This document shows, piece after piece, positions 1-5,007 of a stretch of 5,285 nt of DNA. Under the pieces are notes generated by a model. That model ran no database searches. It was not told where the DNA came from and was given only the letters and a program-made list of their open reading frames with translations. The stretch lies in NCBI GenBank assembly GCA_003560455.1, contig PWIL01000130.1, positions 1 to 5,285 on the forward strand, read 5' to 3'. The position numbers and the translations under genes are program-made. The stretch's first letter is position 1, and each line of letters begins with the position of its first letter. The stretch comes from Mollicutes bacterium. GTDB taxonomy: Bacteria; Bacillota_I; Bacilli_A; RF39; UBA660.

Positions 1-1118
1 AAACAGAGGGTGATTTAGAATTTAGTGGTCGGGGACCGTTGGCAGGAACTATTATAGTTTATGCTAATGGCGAAATAGAAATGGCTATTCATGATGGTTA
101 ATGGTGTGTCACAAAAGATCGGGAAAATGTTGACATAAATCCAGCTGTACCATATGATGGTGACTGTCCTCTTCTTGGTGAAGAAATAACTTATCCGCCG
201 GAATCTGAATGGTCAGATCCAGATTATTTTCTGTGGCAAATTGATGTTGGTTATGGGGCAATAATAACTGATTTTTGTCCAACTGGTTGTACGGATCCTC
301 TGCCCTTGAATGAAGACCCTATTATCCCAAGATTTTATGAAGGTGAGCCAGTAATTGGAATTGGTGATTCGCCCTATTGGGAAGATAATAAGGATAGTTT
401 TGTTTCGGCAAATCAAAGCTTATTTGATAAAATAGTGGTATATGTTGAAAACTTTTTTGATGATTTATTATTAACTAAAATTTATGCGATAACGCCGGAT
501 GAGCCATTAATGGGTCCTTTTAGTGATGCTACATTAAATTCAATTATGATGCCTGACACCTTAATATTTATTGGGGAAGGTGCGTTTTTTCGTTTAGAAG
601 TTTTTCCCAACGATTTAGTTTTTCCACCTAGTATAAAAATTATCGAAAGAGAGGCCTTTGCTTGTAATAGTCTTACTGAATTTGAATTGCCTTCACAGTT
701 AGTTTATTTAAATGGTATAGGAAGAGGCTGGTATATGTGTGATTGGTATGATGGCAATGATAATGATATTTCAAGCGTTACGATACCGAATAGTGTTGAA
801 GTTATAGGTTATGCTGCTATTCGCGATGCCGGGTTAACAGAAGTAATCATTCCGAATAATGTTATAGAAATTGAAGGATATGCATTCGCAATGAATGATT
901 TAACGCAATTGGTATTACCTACTTCGTTAGAAGTATTAGGAGAACAATCATTAAGTAATAATTCTAATTTAACATCAATAACAATTAATGCGAGTGGTGT
1001 AACCATTGGAAATTCACTATTAGCGTTTGGTAATGATGAATTTAGGACTGCTTATAATAGTGAAGGTCCAGGGACATATACAGCTGCATCACCAGAAGGG
1101 CCTTGGACAAAGGAATAA
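1..1118 (+). pseudogene. Pilin-like/BspA-type leucine-rich-repeat surface protein, 5' partial, interrupted by an in-frame TAA
   Basis: The frame beginning at base 3 is open from the window edge to 98, meets TAA at 99-101, then stays open to the TAA at 1116-1118. The piece before the stop (ending VYANGEIEMAIHDG) and the piece after it (starting WCVTKD) read as one segment, similar to the C-terminal part of Gram-positive pilin-like proteins (from memory). From about base 530 to 1040 there are roughly seven repeats of 22-23 residues with the LRR_5/BspA pattern, such as LTEVIIPNNVIEIEGYAFA. The tail GPGTYTAASPEGPWTKE matches the ending often seen in these proteins. BspA-type repeats are known from surface and adhesion proteins. 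After the stop there is no credible restart: the first TTG (306-308) has no Shine-Dalgarno and lies in mid-domain. I infer a recent nonsense mutation or a sequence error, because about 340 codons downstream remain intact. The gene sits 3 nt before assT and is probably cotranscribed. The family call is fairly sure; the N-terminus is outside the window. Confidence 0.75.
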
Positions 1119-1121
1119 ATC

Positions 1122-2783
1122 ATGAAAAAACTTATTTTAATTGTAGGTTTAATATTAGTTATTAGCGGAGGGGTTTGGCTTTTATTTTTTCAAGATGAAT
1201 TAGAAAAAGAGGAAACTGATAAAAAAGAACAAACACAAATAGAAGTAGAAAGTGATAAAGGATTAATTGCTTTAATTGAGCAACAGTATCAAATAGAAAA
1301 TGATTTATTGTCAGATTTAAGAGAAAACAAATATTCTTTTGAAGAACCTTTAGTAGTTGTAGATCCTTATAATATTTCGCCCTTAACAGCTTTGGTAATG
1401 TTTTTAACAGAAGAAGAAAAAGAAGTAACTGTAGTGGTTGAGGGAAAAGATGCGTTATCAACTTTTGAACATACTTTTAGCGAAACAAAAGAACATATTA
1501 TTCCGATATATGGTTTATATGCTAATAAAGTGAATAATGTTAGAATTATTATTGATGAAGAAGCGACAGAATTAGAAATTATAACGGGTGAATTACCTGA
1601 AGATTTTATTTTGCCGGATGAAGTTACTGCTAAAAAAGAAAAACTAACAAATGATTTATTATTTGTGACACCTGTTTATTCAGGCGGACATCTAGCAGCA
1701 TATGATGTTAATGGAGATCCCAGGTGGTATTTAACAAAAACTTTTGGTCATGAATTTGTTCTTAAAGATGGACGTTTAATAGTGGCTAATGGTCATCAAA
1801 TTGCTAGTTCAATTACTAGTGGGTTGCTTGAAATTGATTTGAACGGAAAAATATATTATGAATATTTAATTCGAAACGGTTATCATCATGATTATTTCAT
1901 TATGGAAAATGGCGATTTATTAGTAGCCAGCAATGACTTTGAAACTGACACATTAGCAGATGTTTTGGCTTTAATTGATCGCGAGACAGGAAGGGTTAAA
2001 AAAACATGGAATTTTACTGAAACATTACCACAAGATGAAGGAAGAATGGAAAATTGGCAACCCAAATTGTGGCTTCATATTAATTCAGTTTGGTATGATA
2101 AAAATACTAATGCCATTATTGTTTCGGGGCGTCACCAAGATATTGTAGTTAGTGTTGATTATGACAGTGGTGAATTAAATTGGTTAATTGGTAATCCGGT
2201 AGGTTGGAGTGAAGAAATGCAATCATATTTTTTTAAACCAATAGGGGATGATTTCGAATGGTCTTATGCTCAGCATGCAGCAAAAGTATTACCAAACGGA
2301 GACATATTTTTATTTGATAATGGTAATAATCGTTCCAAAATACCTGAAGAATATGTATTGCCTGATGATAATTATTCCCGTGGTGTTATTTATCGTATTG
2401 ATACTGATAATATGACAATTGAGCAAATTTGGGAATACGGAAAGTCCAGAGGAAGTGACTTTTATTCACCATATGTCTCAAATGTTGAATATTATAGTGA
2501 AAATCATTATTTAATTCATTCAGGAGGCATTGTTTCACTCGATGGGGAACCAGTAAATACCCCCCCGTTTTTTATTAAAGATGCAGATTTAAAGGCAATT
2601 TCAGTAGAAATTTTAAATGATGAAGTGATTTTGGAAATGATTTTTCCAATGAATTATTATCGTGGCAAAAAATATGCTTTATATCAAGAAAATAAATTTC
2701 AATTTGGTCCTGGTAAGGTATTAGGTGAATTTTTTGAAACGAATATTGAACATCCAATGGATAAGTTATTAAAAAGAGATTAA
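1122..2783 (+). CDS. assT: Aryl-sulfate sulfotransferase, membrane-anchored (AssT-like)
   Basis: 553 residues. Family enzymes move a sulfuryl group from an aryl sulfate to a phenolic acceptor without PAPS, outside the cytoplasmic membrane. Residues 4-23 form one hydrophobic segment after MKK, followed by a charged stretch, so the protein is probably a signal-anchored extracellular enzyme. Residues about 75-155 resemble the small N-terminal domain of the family, and about 170-530 the beta-propeller. Signature sites are visible: HHD at 255-257, LHINS with H319 and N321, SGRHQD with R337, and QHA with H385. The 18-residue spacing H319-R337 equals that of the E. coli enzyme's H356-R374, and H385 would match its catalytic H436 (family knowledge from memory). 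The protein has no cysteine, unlike the Dsb-dependent E. coli enzyme. AAAGGA at 1109-1114 lies 7 nt before the ATG. It follows the LRR gene by 3 nt, so translational coupling is likely. The substrate is unknown. Confidence 0.9.
   Translation: MKKLILIVGLILVISGGVWLLFFQDELEKEETDKKEQTQIEVESDKGLIALIEQQYQIENDLLSDLRENKYSFEEPLVVVDPYNISPLTALVMFLTEEEKEVTVVVEGKDALSTFEHTFSETKEHIIPIYGLYANKVNNVRIIIDEEATELEIITGELPEDFILPDEVTAKKEKLTNDLLFVTPVYSGGHLAAYDVNGDPRWYLTKTFGHEFVLKDGRLIVANGHQIASSITSGLLEIDLNGKIYYEYLIRNGYHHDYFIMENGDLLVASNDFETDTLADVLALIDRETGRVKKTWNFTETLPQDEGRMENWQPKLWLHINSVWYDKNTNAIIVSGRHQDIVVSVDYDSGELNWLIGNPVGWSEEMQSYFFKPIGDDFEWSYAQHAAKVLPNGDIFLFDNGNNRSKIPEEYVLPDDNYSRGVIYRIDTDNMTIEQIWEYGKSRGSDFYSPYVSNVEYYSENHYLIHSGGIVSLDGEPVNTPPFFIKDADLKAISVEILNDEVILEMIFPMNYYRGKKYALYQENKFQFGPGKVLGEFFETNIEHPMDKLLKRD
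2560..2573 (+). repeat. C7-G-T6 homopolymer pair inside assT
   Basis: Seven consecutive C (2560-2566), one G, then six T (2568-2573) lie in frame within the assT coding region (residues around NTPPFFI). A seven-C run stands out in such AT-rich DNA, and runs like this are prone to slippage. Whether it varies in this organism cannot be seen from one sequence. Confidence 0.6.
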
Positions 2784-2790
2784 AAAAGAC

Positions 2791-2826
2791 AAAATACTAT
2801 GTAAAAGCATTTAACATGGTATTTTT
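2791..2826 (+). terminator. Rho-independent terminator after assT
   Basis: ATACTATGT (2794-2802) pairs with ACATGGTAT (2814-2822), giving nine pairs with one G-U, closed by an 11-nt loop. It is followed by TTTT and then ATTATAT, and is flanked upstream by an A run that extends the pairing. It begins 7 nt after the assT stop and should end the LRR-assT transcript. The only ATG upstream of the lectin-like patch in its frame (2816) lies inside the 3' arm, which argues against that ATG being a start codon. Confidence 0.75.
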
Positions 2827-2830
2827 ATTA

Positions 2831-3028
2831 TATGGTTTTCGCGCCCTGCCTGCTGGTTACCGTTGTGCTTTGGGTTCTCTTCTCAGTGTTGGTTCTATCG
2901 GGCTCTGGTGGGACTCATCGCCATCTGGTGCTCTTGCGTTCGGTTTATTTCGATTTTGGTCGCCACACTTTCACACCAACAATAGTTTTATTGCGAAGAT
3001 AGGTAGTTGCCAATTCTTTTTTAATTGA
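2831..3028 (+). pseudogene. Orphan C-type-lectin-like (Fib_succ_major/DUF1566-like) domain fragment
   Basis: One frame reads YGFRALPAGYR, then VGSIGLWWDSSPSG, then about 35 less recognisable residues before TGA at 3026-3028. The order GFxALPxGYR...GS...VGSxGxWWSSxPSG is that of Fibrobacter-type paralogous/DUF1566 lectin-fold domains, the fold also used by many targets of diversity-generating retroelements (family knowledge from memory). The usual ending GFSVRC is missing, as is everything N-terminal to the fragment. The ATG at 2816 lies in a terminator and has no Shine-Dalgarno, so translation is unlikely. Base use is unlike the neighbours: by hand count, 2841-2980 has 14 A, 39 C, 36 G and 51 T, about 54% GC and 10% A, in a roughly 30% GC window. 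Most codons at non-motif positions end in C or T, as expected if AAC/AAT codons had been randomised at A. It may be a variable-region remnant or imported cassette; the retroelement link is inference. Confidence 0.6.
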
Positions 3029-3053
3029 AAAAATTATATGCTTATGCTAGAAT
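3025..3053 (+). promoter_or_regulatory. Promoter of the endonuclease III-family gene
   Basis: The -35 TTGAAA (3025-3030) and -10 TAGAAT (3048-3053) are separated by exactly 17 nt, with an extended -10 TGC at 3045-3047. The expected transcription start, near 3060, lies just upstream of the GTG start at 3076. The promoter overlaps the TTG at 3025 that would otherwise be the longest start of the reading frame, so that TTG is not the translation start. Confidence 0.7.
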
Positions 3054-3064
3054 ACTTAATTATT

Positions 3065-3071
3065 GGGGGTG
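3065..3071 (+). promoter_or_regulatory. Ribosome binding site deciding the GTG start
   Basis: GGGGGTG differs by one base from GGAGGTG and ends 4 nt before the GTG at 3076. No comparable site precedes the in-frame TTG at 3025. Confidence 0.6.
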
Positions 3072-3075
3072 CAAA

Positions 3076-3912
3076 GTGATTGATAATGATGAAAAGGCTC
3101 GGCTGTTAATTGAAAAGAATATTATAAAAGCAAATAAAGAAGAAGAAATAAAAATGTTAAAAATGCTACGCACTTTATGTGAATTGTATTCTTTTGTTGA
3201 TAATCAAACTTATCCAAGGCCATCACATCCTTTGTTAGAAAAACGCATGAGTCCTTTTTTTACGTTAGCAGCAATTTTAATATCACTTAAAACGACTTTA
3301 GCAATTGAAGAAAGAACGACAAATAGATTTGTTAATCGTTATAAATCGATTGATGAGGTGCTAGTAGCTGATGAAAAGGAATTGAAGGATATTATAAGAG
3401 AAGCAGGATTTGCAAATAAAAAAGGGGAATCAATTTTAGCTGTTGCAAATTATATAAAGGAGCATTGTGACGGTGATGTTAGGGGTCTTAAAGAAGAAAA
3501 TGCCCTATTAACTCGCAAAAAACTATTATCAATTCCCGGAATCGGCGATAAAACTGCTGATTGTATGATCTTATTAGGTTTTGATATGGCAACAATGCCA
3601 GTAGATACAAATGTTTTTAAAGTAATATCTAGATTATACCCTTTTGAATGGTCAGCAGAAGTTGATGTTGAAAAAAATTTTAAAAATCCGCTTAAACCAA
3701 ATAAAGTAAGAGATTTTTTGGAAGACAATTTAGATAAAGATTATTTGTTGTACCAAGTGGCACACACATTGTTTTTATTACATGGCAAATATACTTGCAA
3801 ACACACATCAAATTGTCAAGAATGTATCCTTTGTAATGAGTGTTATTATTTCGAAAATATAAAAGACTCTGAAGAGAGTCGATTTGGGATTAGTAAAACG
3901 TTAAAAAGATGA
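3076..3912 (+). CDS. nth: Endonuclease III-family DNA glycosylase/AP lyase
   Basis: 278 residues from the GTG start. The family removes oxidised pyrimidines from DNA and cuts at the abasic site in cytoplasmic base excision repair. Numbered from the GTG, the helix-hairpin-helix LLSIPGIGDKTAD carries the presumed catalytic lysine (K159, as in GxKTA of the family), and VDTN carries the catalytic aspartate (D177). LHGKYTC starts the cluster region: cysteines at 241, 247, 250 and 256 give CX5CX2CX5C, one residue shorter than the CX6CX2CX5C of E. coli Nth, with a fifth cysteine at 253. A 4Fe-4S cluster is probable. The lesion-side motif reads ISLKTTLAIEE instead of LSAQATD, so substrate range may differ. 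The protein is longer than E. coli Nth (about 211 residues) at both ends: about 55 N-terminal residues and about 20 after the cluster. It has its own promoter. Nth is the best symbol, but a divergent HhH-GPD paralogue is possible. Confidence 0.88.
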   Translation: MIDNDEKARLLIEKNIIKANKEEEIKMLKMLRTLCELYSFVDNQTYPRPSHPLLEKRMSPFFTLAAILISLKTTLAIEERTTNRFVNRYKSIDEVLVADEKELKDIIREAGFANKKGESILAVANYIKEHCDGDVRGLKEENALLTRKKLLSIPGIGDKTADCMILLGFDMATMPVDTNVFKVISRLYPFEWSAEVDVEKNFKNPLKPNKVRDFLEDNLDKDYLLYQVAHTLFLLHGKYTCKHTSNCQECILCNECYYFENIKDSEESRFGISKTLKR

Positions 3913-3913
3913 T

Positions 3914-3934
3914 AGATAATTAATAATTATTTTT
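3914..3934 (+). terminator. Weak AT-only terminator after the endonuclease III-family gene
   Basis: ATAATT (3916-3921) pairs with AATTAT (3925-3930) around a 3-nt loop, followed by TTTT. The stem is all A-U with one possible G-U extension, so it would be weak. It is the only terminator-like structure between the two convergent genes. Confidence 0.3.
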
Positions 3935-3962
3935 GATAGAAAATTTATTTTACAATTGTTTT

Positions 3963-4148
3963 TCATTTTGGAGATATTAGCATAATATATCCTAACCATA
4001 ATAAAAATAAGGCAACAAGAATTAATAAAATAAAGCCTGCCAATTTTAAGGTTGCCCTTATATTTCCATATTTTATTTCTTTTTCAAAAATATTTTTTAA
4101 AGTTAAAATTATAAAAAATAAGGTTACAAGACCGGCAATTTCACCCAT
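3963..4148 (-). CDS. Small two-helix membrane protein of unknown function
   Basis: 61 residues; I do not recognise a named family. Residues about 5-20 and 34-57 are strongly hydrophobic, separated by a basic loop (KEIKYGNIRATLK). By the positive-inside rule this puts the loop in the cytoplasm and both ends outside. The ATG is well supported: GAGGGGG (4156-4162 on the complement) lies 7 nt upstream and a good promoter lies just above that. The gene ends in TGA (complement of 3963-3965), about 50 bp from the end of the endonuclease III-family gene, to which it is convergent, and it is divergent from the DUF1292 gene. No conserved polar residue suggests a catalytic role. It is more likely a genuine small gene than a chance frame, because promoter, ribosome binding site and transmembrane pattern agree. 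Confidence 0.75.
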   Translation of the reverse strand: MGEIAGLVTLFFIILTLKNIFEKEIKYGNIRATLKLAGFILLILVALFLLWLGYIMLISPK

Positions 4149-4155
4149 GTGCTAA

Positions 4156-4162
4156 CCCCCTC
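4156..4162 (-). promoter_or_regulatory. Ribosome binding site of the small membrane protein gene
   Basis: On the minus strand GAGGGGG lies 7 nt before the ATG at 4148. It is a strong site in an AT-rich region and is the main support for this short reading frame being translated. Confidence 0.7.
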
Positions 4163-4168
4163 ATGGTA

Positions 4169-4197
4169 ATAATAGCATGAACATTTTAAACATTCAA
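4169..4197 (-). promoter_or_regulatory. Promoter of the small membrane protein gene
   Basis: On the minus strand, -35 TTGAAT (4192-4197) and -10 TATTAT (4169-4174) are 17 nt apart, with an extended -10 TGC. The predicted start, near 4162, leaves a very short leader of about 14 nt, just enough to include the ribosome binding site. Confidence 0.6.
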
Positions 4198-4249
4198 TTG
4201 TAATGATTAAGTAATATAAAAATTGATCACCAACACGATGGGCATTTTT

Positions 4250-4278
4250 TTGTGGTTTTAAAACTAAAATGCTATAAT
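4250..4278 (+). promoter_or_regulatory. Promoter of the DUF1292-family gene
   Basis: A perfect -10 TATAAT (4273-4278) preceded by an extended TGC (4270-4272) lies 17 nt downstream of a weak -35 TTGTGG (4250-4255). It points away from the membrane protein promoter, so 4149-4316 is a divergent intergenic region. Confidence 0.65.
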
Positions 4279-4279
4279 A

Positions 4280-4301
4280 AAAATGTTATAAAAATGTTAT
4301 A
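4280..4301 (+). repeat. Two perfect 11-bp tandem copies in the DUF1292 leader
   Basis: AAAATGTTATA occurs twice back to back directly downstream of the -10 box, covering the likely transcription start and the early leader. It could be a binding site or simple AT slippage; nothing else in the window decides between these. Confidence 0.55.
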
Positions 4302-4303
4302 AA

Positions 4304-4310
4304 AGAGGTG
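4304..4310 (+). promoter_or_regulatory. Ribosome binding site fixing the DUF1292 start at ATG 4317
   Basis: AGAGGTG ends 6 nt before the ATG at 4317. An in-frame GTG at 4308 is part of this site and so is unlikely to be the start. Confidence 0.75.
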
Positions 4311-4316
4311 TTAAAT

Positions 4317-4559
4317 ATGAATAAAGAAGAAAAATTTTTATTTGTTGATCAAGAAGGTAACGAAAGAGAGTATGTTGTTTTAAGTTCCTTTTTTTCGGAA
4401 ATTACACAAAAAAAATATGTTATTGGGGTTGAGGAGAATGTAGAAATTGAAAAAGAAATAACCTTAATGCCGTTTATTTTTGATGATAGTTGTGATCAAC
4501 CGTTTGTTTTAGCTGAAGAAAATGAAGATATTCAAGAAATAAAAAGCAAAAATTTATAA
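4317..4559 (+). CDS. DUF1292-family (YrzB-like) small acidic protein
   Basis: 80 residues, cytoplasmic, with no signal or membrane segment. The opening pattern FLFVDQEGNEREYVVLSSF, then a segment around KKYVIGVEE, and an acidic C-terminal half match the usual DUF1292/YrzB layout: a short beta-rich start with D-E-x-G-N-E, then an aromatic-rich strand. The family is widespread in Bacillota and has no established function. The start at ATG 4317 is chosen for the ribosome binding site 6 nt upstream. Promoter, leader repeats and gene form a clean unit. It ends in TAA at 4557-4559, directly after the heptamer AAATTTA, and is followed at once by a MurE C-terminal fragment in the -1 frame. The family assignment is by pattern, not by search. 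The C-terminal tail, IQEIKSKNL, is lysine-rich and may be recent sequence at a junction. Confidence 0.7.
   Translation: MNKEEKFLFVDQEGNEREYVVLSSFFSEITQKKYVIGVEENVEIEKEITLMPFIFDDSCDQPFVLAEENEDIQEIKSKNL
4550..4559 (+). other. Possible -1 frameshift site (A AAT TTA followed by TAA)
   Basis: In the DUF1292 frame the last sense codons are AAT and TTA, preceded by A, giving an X XXY YYZ heptamer immediately before the stop. A -1 slip would enter the frame of the MurE fragment and yield a fusion of about 141 residues. AAAUUUA before a stop is the type used by Rous sarcoma virus (established knowledge), but it is not a common bacterial site. I see no strong downstream stem and no internal Shine-Dalgarno at the usual distance. 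AT-rich DNA produces such heptamers by chance. Confidence 0.25.
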
Positions 4560-4561
4560 AA

Positions 4562-4741
4562 ATTATCGACCGTAAAGAAGCTATAAAAAAAGCAATTGGC
4601 ATGGCAAAAAAAGATGATATGGTTTTAATATTGGGAAAAGGAAATGAAAATTATCAAATAGTTGGTAAAGAAAAAAGGCCTTTCAATGATGTTGAGGAGG
4701 CAAAAAGAGCATTACAAAAAATGAAAAGGTTATGTAGATAA
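4562..4741 (+). pseudogene. C-terminal remnant of MurE (UDP-MurNAc-tripeptide synthetase)
   Basis: A 59-residue open stretch, starting IIDRKEAIKKAIGMAKKDD, reads as the last part of a Mur ligase of the MurE type: xDRxEAI, then VLILGKGNENYQIVG, then a PFNDVEEAKRAL ending. In MurE this is the end of the C-terminal domain with the GKGHExYQ motif; here the histidine is asparagine. The ATP-binding and central domains and the amino-acid-selecting loop are absent, so it cannot work as a ligase. The frame opens only after TGA 4523-4525, has no ATG before 4601 and no ribosome binding site. It lies 2 nt after the DUF1292 stop, which suggests that a murE copy was cut at this point. Lack of internal stops suggests a recent event or translation by frameshift. 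The homology is clear by pattern; pseudogene status is inference. Confidence 0.75.
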
Positions 4742-4790
4742 ATTTATTTTTAGTTTTAATAATATAGTTTATATGGTAAATTAAAATATT

Positions 4791-4831
4791 TCCTTTAGCA
4801 ACTAATAAAATAATGCTAAAGGATTTTTTTT
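4791..4831 (+). terminator. Strong rho-independent terminator after the MurE remnant
   Basis: TCCTTTAGCA (4791-4800) pairs perfectly with TGCTAAAGGA (4814-4823) around a 13-nt loop, followed by eight T (4824-4831). It closes the DUF1292 transcript about 50 bp after the MurE fragment. Confidence 0.88.
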
Positions 4832-4858
4832 AGAATAGAATATTTAATTAAAGAAACT

Positions 4859-4888
4859 TTGAAAATTTTTCCCAAAAAGTGTTATAAT
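4859..4888 (+). promoter_or_regulatory. Promoter of the lipoprotein gene
   Basis: -35 TTGAAA (4859-4864) and a perfect -10 TATAAT (4883-4888) are 18 nt apart, with an extended -10 TGT. The predicted start, near 4895, gives a leader of about 113 nt before the TTG at 5008. I see no known riboswitch in that leader and no gene between 4832 and 5007. Confidence 0.7.
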
Positions 4889-4943
4889 AAAAATAGAAAT
4901 AGATGAATTAAAAGATAATAATAAAAAAAACAAATAATGGGTC

Positions 4944-4988
4944 TTGAAAGTATAAATAGTATTTATTTTGGCGTTTGAAAGTATGAAT
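4944..4988 (+). repeat. 14-bp direct repeat in the lipoprotein leader
   Basis: TTGAAAGTATAAAT (4944-4957) recurs as TTGAAAGTATGAAT (4975-4988) with one mismatch. The two are 31 bp apart, close to three helical turns, and lie between the promoter and the ribosome binding site. They could bind a regulator or act in the RNA leader. No function is established. Confidence 0.55.
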
Positions 4989-4991
4989 TTT

Positions 4992-5000
4992 AAAGGAGGA
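4992..5000 (+). promoter_or_regulatory. Near-perfect ribosome binding site of the lipoprotein gene
   Basis: AAAGGAGGA lies 7 nt before the TTG at 5008 and decides this start. No ATG lies in the same frame near it. Confidence 0.85.
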
Positions 5001-5007
5001 AATTAAT

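Noticed and set aside
99..101. Programmed readthrough of the LRR gene's stop
   Set aside because: It is TAA, the least leaky stop, with no recognised recoding element nearby; a point mutation or sequence error is simpler.
306..1118. A free-standing LRR protein starting at TTG 306
   Set aside because: There is no ribosome binding site before this TTG, and the same frame carries matching protein sequence upstream on both sides of the TAA at 99-101.
1162..1461. Minus-strand open frame of 99 codons opposite assT
   Set aside because: It is a leucine-rich shadow of the A-rich assT coding strand, with no ribosome binding site or family pattern. The same holds for minus-strand frames at 213-416, 809-1006, 2575-2757 and 3450-3728.
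2831..3000. A complete diversity-generating retroelement in this window
   Set aside because: No reverse transcriptase, Avd-like gene or template repeat is present here; only a variable-region-like fragment can be supported.
2816..3028. An intact 70-residue gene starting at ATG 2816
   Set aside because: The ATG is in the 3' arm of the assT terminator, has no Shine-Dalgarno, and the encoded sequence is a fragment of a larger domain.
3025..3075. A TTG start at 3025 for the endonuclease III-family gene
   Set aside because: This TTG is the -35 box of a well-formed promoter whose predicted transcription start is near 3060; GTG 3076 has a proper ribosome binding site.
4280..4301. CRISPR-like repeats
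   Set aside because: There are only two 11-bp copies with no spacer, in an AT-rich leader.
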